DNA from: VRUE01 sp963702575
Lineage (GTDB): Bacteria > Actinomycetota > Thermoleophilia > Solirubrobacterales > 70-9
Length of the DNA stretch: 64,000 nt
Assembly (NCBI GenBank): GCA_963702575.1
Contig: CAVPCU010000005.1
Coordinates: 372,001 to 436,000, forward strand
Direction of reading: 5' to 3'
In this document: piece by piece, positions 30,818 through 39,121 of the stretch
Position numbering within the stretch: position 1 is the stretch's first letter
Layout: each line of letters opens with the position of its first letter
The notes under the pieces: model-generated
What the model saw: only the letters and a program-made list of their open reading frames with translations
The model's database searches: none
Told to the model about the DNA's origin: nothing
Made by a program: the position numbers and the translations under genes

Positions 30818-30908
30818 GGAGGGAGGGGACCCTCTCGAACGGGCGGATACTCAAAGTTGCCGCGTCATTCGCGGCAACTTGTCCGGGTGAGAGGGTCCCC
30901 TCCCTCCC
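30817..30908. repeat. nested palindrome after coaBC (20-bp outer arms, 10-bp inner stem)
   Basis: GGGAGGGAGGGGACCCTCTC (30817-30836) is exactly complementary to 30889-30908. Inside it, AAGTTGCCGC (30854-30863) pairs with GCGGCAACTT (30871-30880). There is no T-tract. It could stop transcription from coaBC, but its size and the shared GGGAGGGAG start with the recJ insert suggest a repeat family. Confidence 0.8.
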
Positions 30909-30945
30909 CAAGCGACGAGCCTCTCGCCCCACGCACCGACCGGGC

Positions 30946-30951
30946 TATACT
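30946..30951 (+). promoter_or_regulatory. probable -10 element of the rimP-nusA-infB operon
   Basis: TATACT at 30946-30951 is a good -10 hexamer. The -35 region about 17 nt upstream (CTCGCC) is poor. A transcript from about 30958 would carry a leader with a two-codon ATG-CAG-TAG frame (30972-30980) and then the terminator at 30986-31010. Confidence 0.45.
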
Positions 30952-30985
30952 GGCCCTAAGCTTTTTGTCCCTATGCAGTAGCGAG

Positions 30986-31010
30986 AAGTGGGCCTGGCCC
31001 ACTTTTTTTT
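30986..31010 (+). terminator. intrinsic terminator/attenuator in the nusA operon leader
   Basis: AAGTGGG (30986-30992) pairs with CCCACTT (30998-31004) around CCTGG, followed by a run of eight T (31003-31010). It lies between the TATACT element and the rimP start at 31026. It can therefore end transcription before the operon and suggests attenuation by NusA or RNA polymerase pausing. Confidence 0.8.
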
Positions 31011-31025
31011 CGGCCCAAACCACCC

Positions 31026-31286
31026 ATGCCAGACCTCAAAGACAGCATCCAGCAGCAGCTGATCGAGCTCGACTCCGAGCTCGATCTGGTCGCGCTCGAG
31101 CAGCCGCGGACCGAATCGCTGCGCCTCTTCATCGACCACCCGGCGGGGGTCGACCTGGCGCTCTGCGAACGGGTCACGCGGCACCTCAACGACCTGCGAA
31201 GCGAGTACACGCTCGAGGTCTCCTCGCCGGGGCCGAAGTACAGCCGTTCCCAGCCAACTTCCGAATCGACCGAGGAGCAGCCGTGA
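31026..31286 (+). CDS. rimP: ribosome maturation factor RimP, short form
   Basis: RimP helps mature the 30S subunit. The N-terminal domain is recognisable: LVALEQPRTESLRLFIDHPAG, DLALCERVTRHL, then YTLEVSSPG. The usual family continues with LDRPL and a C-terminal SH3-like domain of about 70 residues. Here the chain turns after SSPG into a short polar tail (PKYSRSQPTSESTEEQP) and stops at 86 residues. The stop still overlaps the nusA start (GTGA), so the gene looks deliberately short or internally deleted rather than cut by a frameshift. Its place before nusA supports the identification. Confidence 0.82.
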   Translation: MPDLKDSIQQQLIELDSELDLVALEQPRTESLRLFIDHPAGVDLALCERVTRHLNDLRSEYTLEVSSPGPKYSRSQPTSESTEEQP

Positions 31287-32851
31287 GCAAAGAGATCGTC
31301 GACGCAATCAAGGCGCTCGAGCAGGAGAAGGGCATCTCCGCCGACAAGCTGATGGACGCGCTCGCCGACGCCCTGCTCTCGGCCTACAAGAAGACGCCGG
31401 GCGCGGCGAAATACGCCCGCGTCGACCTCGACCACGAAACCGGCGACTTCCGGGTCTTCGAACTGATCCTGCCGGCCGAGCTGGAGGAGAAGCTGCTGGC
31501 CGAGGCGGCCGAGGCGCAGGAGGCCGAGGAGCGCGAGATCGACCCCGAGACGGGCGAGCTGAAAGAGCTCGAGGAGCCCGAGCTCGACCCGGAGATGATC
31601 GCCCCCTACGAGGACCAGATCGAGACCCGCGACGTCACCCCCGAAGACTTCGGCCGGATCGCCGCCCAGACCGCCAAGCAGGTGATCCTGCAGCGGATCC
31701 GCGAGGCGGAACGGATGATGATGTTCGACGAGTACCAGGACCGCGTCGGCGAGCTGATCACCGGGATCATCCAGCAGTCCGACAAGCGCTACACGCTGGT
31801 CCAGCTGCGCGAGCGGGTCGAGGCATTGCTGCCCAAGTCCGAGCAGGTCTACAACGAGCGCTACGACCACGGCATGCGGGTCAAGGCGGTGATCACCGAC
31901 GTCTCCGACTCGACCAAAGGGCCGGCGATCGTCGTCTCGCGCCGCAGCCCGGAGCTGATCAAGAGCCTGTTCGAGCTCGAGGTGCCCGAGATCGCCGACA
32001 ACCTGGTCGAGATCGTCGGCGTCGCCCGCGAGCCCGGCTACCGCTCGAAGATCGCCGTCGTCTCGCACGCCGACGGGGTCGATCCGGTCGGCGCCTGCGT
32101 CGGCCCGCGCGGCTCGCGCGTGCGCATGGTCGTCTCCGAGCTGCGCGGCGAGAAGATCGACATCATCCCCCACAACGACGAGCCCGCCCGCTTCGTCGCC
32201 AAGGCGCTCTCGCCGGCACGGGTGCGCGAGGTGATCGTCGACGACGAGGAGCGCCAGGCGACCGTGATCGTCCCCGACGACCAGCTCTCGCTGGCGATCG
32301 GCCGCGACGGCCAGAACGCCCGCCTCGCCGCCCGCCTGACCGGCTGGCGGGTCGACATCAAGTCCGAGAGCGAGTTCGCCCAGGAGGACGAGGAGGAGGT
32401 CTACCAGGGCGAGGAGGCCTCCGACGGGCACTGCCTGGCGGTCCTCTCCAACGGGCGGCGCTGTCCCAACGCCGCGATCGGCGACTCCTCCTATTGCGGC
32501 CTGCCCTCGCACCAGGCGCTGGCGCGGTTCGAGACCAACCAGATCGTCGTGCTGGCGCCGCTGGCCGAGGCCGAGATCGCGATCTTGGCCGACGACTCCG
32601 CGGATGGGGGTCAGGTGAGCGAGATCGTCGCGAAGGCCGAGGCGGAGTTTGAGGAGACCCCGGCAGAAGTTGAGCCCGCTGGAGCTAGCGACGAAGTCGC
32701 GGAGCAAGCCGACCAAGGTTCCCAGGGCGGTGGCGCATCTGCCGACGGCGGCGGACGCGAAGCGGAGCAGCCGTCGGATGATGTGGGGCCGCTGGAGGCG
32801 GGGTCCATATCTGATTCTTCCCCGCCGGAAGCGGCCCCGGAGCAGGCTTAG
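31283..32851 (+). CDS. nusA: transcription termination/antitermination factor NusA with Cys-rich C-terminal extension
   Basis: NusA binds RNA polymerase and controls pausing, termination and antitermination. The 522-residue protein has the N-terminal polymerase-binding domain (to about residue 180, with an acidic insert), an S1 domain (MRVKAVITDVSDS) and two KH domains (DGVDPVGACVGPRGSRV; LSLAIGRDGQNARLAARLTGW). After the KH domains comes a small Cys/His motif, GHCLAVLSNGRRC then SYCGLPSH, which could bind zinc. A long acidic, disordered tail follows. YlxR, often the next gene, is absent. GTG 31283 overlaps rimP and the stop overlaps infB. Confidence 0.94.
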   Translation: MSKEIVDAIKALEQEKGISADKLMDALADALLSAYKKTPGAAKYARVDLDHETGDFRVFELILPAELEEKLLAEAAEAQEAEEREIDPETGELKELEEPELDPEMIAPYEDQIETRDVTPEDFGRIAAQTAKQVILQRIREAERMMMFDEYQDRVGELITGIIQQSDKRYTLVQLRERVEALLPKSEQVYNERYDHGMRVKAVITDVSDSTKGPAIVVSRRSPELIKSLFELEVPEIADNLVEIVGVAREPGYRSKIAVVSHADGVDPVGACVGPRGSRVRMVVSELRGEKIDIIPHNDEPARFVAKALSPARVREVIVDDEERQATVIVPDDQLSLAIGRDGQNARLAARLTGWRVDIKSESEFAQEDEEEVYQGEEASDGHCLAVLSNGRRCPNAAIGDSSYCGLPSHQALARFETNQIVVLAPLAEAEIAILADDSADGGQVSEIVAKAEAEFEETPAEVEPAGASDEVAEQADQGSQGGGASADGGGREAEQPSDDVGPLEAGSISDSSPPEAAPEQA

Positions 32852-35067
32852 TGGCCAAGAAGCGGGTTCATGAGATCGCCAAGGCGCAGGGCGTCAGCTC
32901 GAAGGAGCTGCTGGCGGCGCTGAAAGCTGCTGGGATCGAGGCGAAAGCGGCGGCTTCCAGCGTGGAGGAGGGGCAGGCTTTGCAGGCGATCTCCGCTGCG
33001 AAGGCGGACGGTGGCGGTACCGCCACGGCGACCAAGCCGAAAGCCGCGCCCCCCAAGCCCGCTGCCAAACCGGCGCCAGCCAAAGCCGATGGGGACGGGG
33101 CTGCGAAACCCGCTGCCAAACCGGCTCCCGCGGCCAAAAAGGCAGCTGGCGGAGCCAAGAAACGGCGGGTGGTGATCGACTCGCAGGCGGCGCGGAGGGA
33201 TCAGATGGGCGGGCCGCCGCCGCAGCGCCCGCCGCGGCGGCGCGGCGGCAGGCGGCGCCGGCCGATGCTGGAGGAGCCGCCGCCGAAATCCGACGAGCCG
33301 GTCGAGCTGGAGGCGACCAAGGTCAACTCCGGCGCGACCGTGCGCGAGGTCGCCGAGCTGCTCGGCCTGGGCAGCTCCGAGGTGATCAAGAAGCTGATGA
33401 TGATGGGTGAGATGGCGACCCTCACCCAGACTCTGACCGACGACTCGATCAAGGCGATCGCCGACGAGTACGACCGCAAGATCGAGATCGTCACCGCGGC
33501 CGAGGAGGAGCCCGAGGCGCCCGAGTACGAGGATGCCGAGGAGAGCCTCGCGCCGCGGCCGCCGGTGGTCACGATCATGGGCCACGTCGACCACGGCAAG
33601 ACCTCGCTGCTCGACGCGATCCGCGAGACCGAGGTCGCCGCCGGCGAGGCGGGGGGCATCACCCAGCACATCGGCGCCTATCAGGTTCACCATGGTGAGA
33701 AGGAGATCACCTTCCTCGACACCCCCGGCCACGCCGCCTTCACCGCGATGCGCGCCCGCGGCGCCAGCGTCACCGACATCGCGGTGGTCGTCGTCGCCGC
33801 CGACGACGGCGTCATGCCGCAGACCAAAGAGGCGATCGACCACGCCCGCGCCGCCGACGTGCCGATCCTGATCGCGGTCAACAAGATCGACAAAGAGGGC
33901 GCCCAGCCCGACCGCATCCGCAACGATCTGTCCGCTGACGGCCTCACCCCCGAGGACTGGGGCGGCGAGACCGTCTACTGCGACGTCTCGGCCAAGACCC
34001 ACGAGGGCCTCGACAACCTGCTCGACATGATCCTCCTCGTCTCCGAGCTGGAGGAGCTGGGCGCCAACGCCGACGCGCCGGCCTCGGGCGCGGTGGTCGA
34101 GTCCCAGCTCGACCCCGGCCGCGGCCCGGTCGTCACGATCCTCGTCCAGCGGGGGACGCTGAAGGTCGGCGATGCGCTCGTCGCCGGCCCGGTCTGGGGC
34201 CGGGTGCGGGCGATGCATGACTTCACCGGCGCCCGGGTCGAGAGCGCCGGCCCGGGCATGCCGGTCGAGGTGCTCGGCTTCGACGGCGTGGTCGAGGCGG
34301 GCGAACACGTGCGCACGGTCGAGAACGATCGCCGCGCCCGTCAGCTCGCCGGCGAGCGTGCCAACCGCCTCAAGACCGAGGCCCTGGCTCGCCGCCAGGC
34401 GCGCAAGGTCAGCCTCGAGGAGGTCTTCTCGCGTGCCCAGGAAGGCGACATCAAGGAGCTCGACATCGTCCTCAAGGCCGACGTCGCCGGCTCGCTTGAG
34501 GCGCTCCAAGACGAGATCGCCAAAGTCCCACAGGAGCAGGTCGGGATCAACATCATCCACTCCCAGACGGGCGGCATCAACGAGTCCGACATCATGCTCG
34601 CCTCGGCCTCCGACGCGATCGTGATCGGGTTCAACGTCCGCCCCCTGGCCGACGCTCGCCGCGCCGCCGAGCGCGAGGGAGTCGACGTCCGCACCTACTC
34701 GGTCATCTACAAAATCACCGAGGACCTGCGCAACGCGATGGAGGGCCTGCTCGAGGCGGTCGAGGTCGAGGAGACGCTCGGCGAGGCCGAGATCAAACAG
34801 ACCTTCAAGGCCTCCAAGGTCGGCCGCATCGCCGGCTGCGTGGTCACCGAGGGGCGAGTGCGCCGCGACGCCAACGTCCGCCTGGTCCGCGAGGGCACGG
34901 TGATCTGGGACGGCAAGCTCGGCTCCCTGCGTCGCTTCAAAGACAACGTGCAGGAGGTCGAGGAGGGCCAGGAGTGCGGCGTCGTGCTCGAGGGGTACGC
35001 TGACGTCAAGGAGGGCGACGTGCTCGAGTTCTTCGAGACCAAGCAGGTCGAGCAGACGCTGGAGTAG
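32851..35067 (+). CDS. infB: translation initiation factor IF-2
   Basis: IF-2 is the GTPase that delivers initiator tRNA to the 30S subunit. The 738-residue chain begins with an IF2N helix (RVHEIAKAQGVSSKELLAAL), an Ala/Lys/Pro-rich linker and an Arg-rich stretch, then a second IF2N motif (TVREVAELLGLGSSEVIKKL). The G domain has GHVDHGKT, DTPGHAAF and NKIDK. Domains II to IV follow, ending with RVRRDANVRLVREG and the usual C-terminal barrel. GTG 32851 shares one base with the nusA stop (TAGTG). Confidence 0.97.
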   Translation: MAKKRVHEIAKAQGVSSKELLAALKAAGIEAKAAASSVEEGQALQAISAAKADGGGTATATKPKAAPPKPAAKPAPAKADGDGAAKPAAKPAPAAKKAAGGAKKRRVVIDSQAARRDQMGGPPPQRPPRRRGGRRRRPMLEEPPPKSDEPVELEATKVNSGATVREVAELLGLGSSEVIKKLMMMGEMATLTQTLTDDSIKAIADEYDRKIEIVTAAEEEPEAPEYEDAEESLAPRPPVVTIMGHVDHGKTSLLDAIRETEVAAGEAGGITQHIGAYQVHHGEKEITFLDTPGHAAFTAMRARGASVTDIAVVVVAADDGVMPQTKEAIDHARAADVPILIAVNKIDKEGAQPDRIRNDLSADGLTPEDWGGETVYCDVSAKTHEGLDNLLDMILLVSELEELGANADAPASGAVVESQLDPGRGPVVTILVQRGTLKVGDALVAGPVWGRVRAMHDFTGARVESAGPGMPVEVLGFDGVVEAGEHVRTVENDRRARQLAGERANRLKTEALARRQARKVSLEEVFSRAQEGDIKELDIVLKADVAGSLEALQDEIAKVPQEQVGINIIHSQTGGINESDIMLASASDAIVIGFNVRPLADARRAAEREGVDVRTYSVIYKITEDLRNAMEGLLEAVEVEETLGEAEIKQTFKASKVGRIAGCVVTEGRVRRDANVRLVREGTVIWDGKLGSLRRFKDNVQEVEEGQECGVVLEGYADVKEGDVLEFFETKQVEQTLE

Positions 35068-35068
35068 G

Positions 35069-35419
35069 ATGGCCAGCCCTCGCATGCGCCGCATCAACGA
35101 GGTGCTTCGCGAGGTAGTCGGCGCCGCCATCTCAACCGATCTCGGCGATCCCCGGATCGGTTTCGTCACCGTGACCTCGGTCGATACCAGCCCAGACCTC
35201 CGCGCCGCCAAGGTGTACGTCTCCGTGCTCGGCGGCGAGGAGGAGCGCGAGGCGGCGCTCGCCGGCCTGCGCTCCTCGCACGGCCCGATCCAGGCGAAGA
35301 TCGCCGCCGAGACGCGGATGAAGCGCACGCCGACGCTGAGCTTCCACTACGACCCCACGGTCGAGCGGGGGATGCGGATCTCCCAGCTGCTCGACGAGGA
35401 GGGGGCGGAGGACAGGTGA
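35069..35419 (+). CDS. rbfA: ribosome-binding factor A
   Basis: RbfA is a 30S maturation factor with a KH-like fold. The 116-residue sequence shows RMRRINEVLREVVGAAIS, DLGDPRIGFVTVTSVDTSPDLR and AKVYVSVLGGEEE, then RTPTLSFHYDPTVERGMRIS, the standard C-terminal motif. It starts 1 nt after the infB stop and overlaps the DHH-family gene by 4 nt (GTGA), in the common infB-rbfA-nrnA-truB order. Confidence 0.96.
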   Translation: MASPRMRRINEVLREVVGAAISTDLGDPRIGFVTVTSVDTSPDLRAAKVYVSVLGGEEEREAALAGLRSSHGPIQAKIAAETRMKRTPTLSFHYDPTVERGMRISQLLDEEGAEDR

Positions 35420-36420
35420 GCGAGACGACCGACATCGGCGCGAGCGCGCTCGAGCGCGTCGCCAACGAGATCCGCGCCCGCGACCGCTTCCTCCTGACCG
35501 CCCACGAGGGGCCCGACGGCGACGCCCTCGGCTCGCTGCTCGGGATGCACTACCTGCTCACCAAACTTGGCAAGGACTCGGTGATGTTCCTCGCGGCGAA
35601 GGAGTTCCCGCTGCCGATCGAGTACCGCTTCCTGCCCCTGGAGGAGGTCTTCCACGAGCCGCCGGCCGACCTGCGCGACCGCACGCTCGTCTTCCTCGAC
35701 TGCGGCAACATCGACCGCATGCCTGTCGACTTCCTCGCCGAGGGGGACAACTTCCGCATCAACGTCGACCACCACCACGACAACACCCAGTTCGGCGACC
35801 TCAACCTGGTCGAGGTCGACGCCTCCTGCACGGCGGAGATCGTCTACGAGCTGGCGGTGCTGCTCGGGGTCGAGCTGACGCCGGAGATGGCCTCGGCGCT
35901 CTACGTCGGCATGATCACCGACACGGGCAAGTTCATGTACGACAACGCCAATGCCCGCACCCACCGGATCGCCGCCGAGCTGATCGAAGCCGGGGTCGTC
36001 GTCGACGAGACCTACCGCCGCCTCTACGAGCACGTGCCGCTGGAGAAGCTGCGGCTGCTCTCGCGCGCGCTCGAGGGCATCCAGCGCCACTGCGGCGGCG
36101 CCCTCGTCCTCTCCTACATCACCGCGGCCGACTACGAGCGGACCGGCGCGGGCGAGGAGATGACCGAGGGGATAATCGACCACCTGCGCTCGGTCGACGG
36201 CGCCCGGGTCGCCGCTCTGATCCGCGATCTCGGCGACCGCGGGCGGGCGGCGCGGAAGGTCAGCCTGCGCTCGAGCGCGGGCGAGGTCGACGTCTCGGCG
36301 ATCGCCCGCGAGCACGGCGGCGGCGGCCACAAGCGGGCCGCCGGCTTCTCGACCGACCTCGGCCTCGACGAGCTGGCCTCCTTCCTCTGCGCCGAGGTCT
36401 CGGCCCAGCTCGGCTCTTGA
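35416..36420 (+). CDS. nrnA: NrnA-type DHH phosphoesterase (oligoribonuclease / pAp phosphatase)
   Basis: NrnA-like enzymes degrade nano-RNA and dephosphorylate 3'-phosphoadenosine 5'-phosphate. The 334-residue protein carries TAHEGPDGDALGS, VFLDCGNIDRMP, the DHH motif NVDHHHDNTQFG, and the DHHA1 signature EHGGGGHKRAAGF near the C-terminus. GTG 35416 overlaps the rbfA stop, and its own stop overlaps the truB start (TTGA). Its position between rbfA and truB is typical for actinobacteria. Confidence 0.93.
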   Translation: MSETTDIGASALERVANEIRARDRFLLTAHEGPDGDALGSLLGMHYLLTKLGKDSVMFLAAKEFPLPIEYRFLPLEEVFHEPPADLRDRTLVFLDCGNIDRMPVDFLAEGDNFRINVDHHHDNTQFGDLNLVEVDASCTAEIVYELAVLLGVELTPEMASALYVGMITDTGKFMYDNANARTHRIAAELIEAGVVVDETYRRLYEHVPLEKLRLLSRALEGIQRHCGGALVLSYITAADYERTGAGEEMTEGIIDHLRSVDGARVAALIRDLGDRGRAARKVSLRSSAGEVDVSAIAREHGGGGHKRAAGFSTDLGLDELASFLCAEVSAQLGS

Positions 36421-37062
36421 CGGTTCTGCTCTACGACAAGCCCGCGGGGATGACCTCGCACGACGCGGTCGAAGGGATACGGCGGGAGCGTGGCTGCAAG
36501 GCAGGCCACGCGGGCACCCTCGATCCGTTCGCCACCGGGTTGCTGCTGATCATGTTGGACGAGTCGACTCGCCTGCAGCGTTTCTTGACCGACCTGCCGA
36601 AGACCTATCGTGCGAAAGCCCGACCGGGCTGGCGCTCCAGCACGGGGGATCCGGAAGGGGACTTGGTCGTTTACCGGCCGCGTATCGGGCTCTCTGGAGC
36701 TTCCCACCGGGACCGTCCGCCAGCGAGTGCCGATGACCTCCGCTGTGCGGGTGGAAGGCGAGCGGCTCTACCGCAAAGCGCACCGCGGCGAGGTCGTGGA
36801 GACCCCGGAACGCGAGGTCGAGGTCTACCGGGCGGAAAAAGTGGGCGGGATGGTGATGGGAGACGACTGCTACTTCGAGTACGAGATCGAGTGCTCGGCC
36901 GGGACCTACGTCCGTGCCCTGATCGAGACGCTCGACGATGCTTACTGCTCCGAGCTGCGCCGCACGGCGATCGGCCCGTTTACGGTCTGGCAAGCCGGCA
37001 CCGAGCTGTCGCTGAGCCAGGTCGCCGAGCTGATCCCCTCGGCGGCTGACAGGCTGCGCTGA
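36417..37062 (+). CDS. truB: tRNA pseudouridine(55) synthase TruB (one frameshift)
   Basis: TruB makes pseudouridine 55 in the tRNA T-loop. The start LLYDKPAGMTSHDAV, the catalytic aspartate in GHAGTLDPFATGLLL, KTYRAKARPGWRSSTGD, and YFEYEIECSAGTYVRALIETL are typical. One extra T near 36671 breaks the frame between GDLVV and TGRVSGSLELPTGT, and removing it joins them. The total is about 215 residues; the C-terminal PUA-like extension is absent, as in short TruB forms. TTG 36417 is inferred from its overlap with the nrnA stop. Confidence 0.9.
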
Positions 37063-37952
37063 TGGCCAGCATCAGGGTCACCTCGCTGCCCGACGCCGAG
37101 CCGCGCCCTCGCCACGTCGCGATCGGCACCTTCGACGGCGTCCACCGCGGCCACCAGGCGGTGATCGAGGGCGCCGACACGGTTCTCACCTTCGACCCCC
37201 ACCCGCTCGAGGTGATCCACCCGGCGGCGCTGCCGAAGCTGATCATGCCCTTCGGGGTGAAGCGCGACGTGATCGAGGGCCTGGGGGTGCGCGAGCTCGT
37301 CGTCATCCCCTTCGACCGCCGATTCGCCGAGCTAAGCGCCGAGCAATTCATCGAGCAGGTGCTGGTCGAGAAGCTCACCGCCGAGCGCGTCTCGGTCGGC
37401 GAGAACTTCCGTTTCGGCGCCAAGGCCAAGGGCGATCCGGCGATGCTGGCCGGGCGCGAGGAGTTCGAGACGAGGGTCGTGCCGCTGGTCGAGGTCGACG
37501 GCGAGACCGTCTCCTCGACCCGGATCCGGGCGCTCGTCGCCGCTGGGGAAATGGAGGGCGCGCGCCACTGCCTCGGCGCGCCGTTCATGGTCGAGGGCAC
37601 CGTCGTCGAGGGCGACCAGCGCGGCCGCGAGCTCGGCTTCCCGACCGCCAACCTGGTCCCCGACGACCGCCTCGCGATCCCCGGGCACGGCGTCTACGCC
37701 GCCTTTGCCGACGGCGTGCCCGCTGCGGTCAACGTCGGCATCCGGCCGACCTTCGACAGCGGCCGCGGGCTGCTGATCGAGACCTACCTGATCGACCGCG
37801 ACGAGGATCTCTACGGCCACACGCTGCGGGTCGCCTTCGTCGAGCGATTGCGCGGCGAGCGGCGCTTTCCGGGGGTCGAGGAGCTGATCGCCCAGATGCG
37901 GATCGACGTCGAGGACGCGAAGCGGGTCTGTGCTAGCTTCACCGGCGCATGA
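37062..37952 (+). CDS. ribF: bifunctional riboflavin kinase/FAD synthetase
   Basis: RibF turns riboflavin into FMN and FAD. The N-terminal nucleotidyltransferase half has AIGTFDGVHRGHQAVI, LTFDPHPLEV, GENFRFGAKAKGD and the ISSTRIR-like motif SSTRIRALV. The C-terminal kinase half has GRELGFPTANLVPDD, GVYAAFADG and TFLY-like motifs. It is 296 residues long and shares one base with the truB stop. Its own stop overlaps rpsO (ATGA), as in many genomes. Confidence 0.95.
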   Translation: MASIRVTSLPDAEPRPRHVAIGTFDGVHRGHQAVIEGADTVLTFDPHPLEVIHPAALPKLIMPFGVKRDVIEGLGVRELVVIPFDRRFAELSAEQFIEQVLVEKLTAERVSVGENFRFGAKAKGDPAMLAGREEFETRVVPLVEVDGETVSSTRIRALVAAGEMEGARHCLGAPFMVEGTVVEGDQRGRELGFPTANLVPDDRLAIPGHGVYAAFADGVPAAVNVGIRPTFDSGRGLLIETYLIDRDEDLYGHTLRVAFVERLRGERRFPGVEELIAQMRIDVEDAKRVCASFTGA

Positions 37953-38218
37953 GCCTTACCAAGGAGCGCAAGAGCGAGCTGATCGGCAAGTACGGCCGCG
38001 CCGACGGCGACACCGGATCGGCCGAGGTGCAGGTCGCCCTGCTGACCGCGCGGATCAACGAACTGACCGAGCACCTGCGCACGCACTCGAAAGACCACCA
38101 CTCTCGCCGCGGCCTGCTGATGCTGGTCGGCAAGCGCCGCCGCATGCTGCGCTACCTGGAGCGGACCGACCTCGAGCGCTACCGCGCCCTGGTCGCCGAG
38201 CTCGGCCTGCGGCGATGA
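37949..38218 (+). CDS. rpsO: 30S ribosomal protein S15
   Basis: S15 binds 16S rRNA helices 20-22 and can repress its own translation. The 89-residue protein is full length: TKERKSELIGKYGRADGDTG, AEVQVALLTARINELTEHL, KDHHSRRGLLMLVGKRRRML and YLERTDLERYRALV. Both ends overlap neighbours by 4 nt (ribF before, peroxiredoxin after), so it sits inside a long translationally coupled series. Confidence 0.97.
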   Translation: MSLTKERKSELIGKYGRADGDTGSAEVQVALLTARINELTEHLRTHSKDHHSRRGLLMLVGKRRRMLRYLERTDLERYRALVAELGLRR

Positions 38219-38673
38219 TCGCCGCCGGGGAACCGGCGCCCGAGTTCACGCTTCGCAACCAAGACGGGGAGAAGGTCTCGCTCTCCGACTACCGCGGCCG
38301 CAAGGTCCTACTGGTCTTCTACCCGCTGGACTTCAGCCCGGTCTGCTCCGACCAGCTCTCGGTCTACCAGGAGGTGAAGCCGCAGATCGAGGCCAAGGGG
38401 GTGGAGCTGGTGGGGATCAGCGTCGACAGCGGCTTCGCCCACAAGGCCTTCCAGCAGAAGCTCGGCATCGACACGACCCTGCTCGCCGACTTCGAGCCAA
38501 AGGGCGAGGTCGCCCGCGCCTACGGGGCCTACATCGAGAGCACCGGCCACGCCAACCGCTCGCTCGTCCTCGTCGACGAGGAGGGCACGGTCGAGTGGGC
38601 CTACGAGTCGCCGACCCCGCTGGAGATCCCCGGCGCCAACCTGATCTTCGACGCGCTCGACTCTGACCGCTGA
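38215..38673 (+). CDS. 1-Cys peroxiredoxin (AhpC/TSA, AhpE/Bcp-like)
   Basis: This is a thiol peroxidase that reduces hydroperoxides. The 152-residue thioredoxin-fold protein starts GEPAPEFTLRNQDGEKVSL. The peroxidatic Cys44 lies in YPLDFSPVCSDQL, and it is the only cysteine in the chain. The enzyme must therefore use an outside thiol for resolution, as in the AhpE-type 1-Cys group. It is coupled to rpsO by ATGA. The following gene is a DsbA-like thiol protein, a possible redox partner. Confidence 0.9.
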   Translation: MIAAGEPAPEFTLRNQDGEKVSLSDYRGRKVLLVFYPLDFSPVCSDQLSVYQEVKPQIEAKGVELVGISVDSGFAHKAFQQKLGIDTTLLADFEPKGEVARAYGAYIESTGHANRSLVLVDEEGTVEWAYESPTPLEIPGANLIFDALDSDR

Positions 38674-38674
38674 G

Positions 38675-39121
38675 CTGACCAGCGCGCCGGTCCCGCCGGC
38701 GGGGCCCGGGGACCATGCGCGCGGGGATGGGGAGGAGCTGATCGTCTACGCCGACCTCGGCTGCCCGCACTGCGCCGCCGCCTGGGCCGAGATCTCAGCC
38801 CGGCCGGCGCGGGTCGTCTTCCGCCACTTCCCGGTCGCCAGCAAGCACCCGCGCTCGCCGGCATTGCACGCAGCCGCCGAGGCCGCCGGCCTCCAGGGCC
38901 GCTTCTTCGAGATGGTCGACTCGCTCTACGCCGAGCGCGGCCGCGTCGATGACCCCCACCTCTGGGAGCGGGCGCGGCGCCTCGGGCTCGACCTCGATCG
39001 CTTCGAGGCCGACCGTCGCTCGGAAGAGGTCGCCGCCCGCGTCCGGCGCGACTTCGAGTCGGGCATCCGCGGCGGCGTCACCGCCACCCCCGCCATCTTC
39101 CCCGGACGTGCCGCACTTTAG
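38675..39121 (+). CDS. DsbA-like thioredoxin-fold protein, C-terminus cut by a palindromic element
   Basis: ELIVYADLGCPHCAAAW holds the CPHC active site. RVVFRHFPVASKHPRSPALHAAAEAAGLQGRF is the helical insert of the DsbA/FrnE-type family, and RGGVTATPAIF holds the cis-proline. No signal peptide is seen, so it is probably cytoplasmic. No ATG, GTG or TTG start is in frame. CTG 38675, 2 nt after the peroxiredoxin stop, is the nearest candidate and uncertain. The usual last 20 or so residues (the final strand and helix) are missing because the frame enters the palindrome at 39103 and stops at 39119-39121. Confidence 0.7.
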   Translation: MTSAPVPPAGPGDHARGDGEELIVYADLGCPHCAAAWAEISARPARVVFRHFPVASKHPRSPALHAAAEAAGLQGRFFEMVDSLYAERGRVDDPHLWERARRLGLDLDRFEADRRSEEVAARVRRDFESGIRGGVTATPAIFPGRAAL

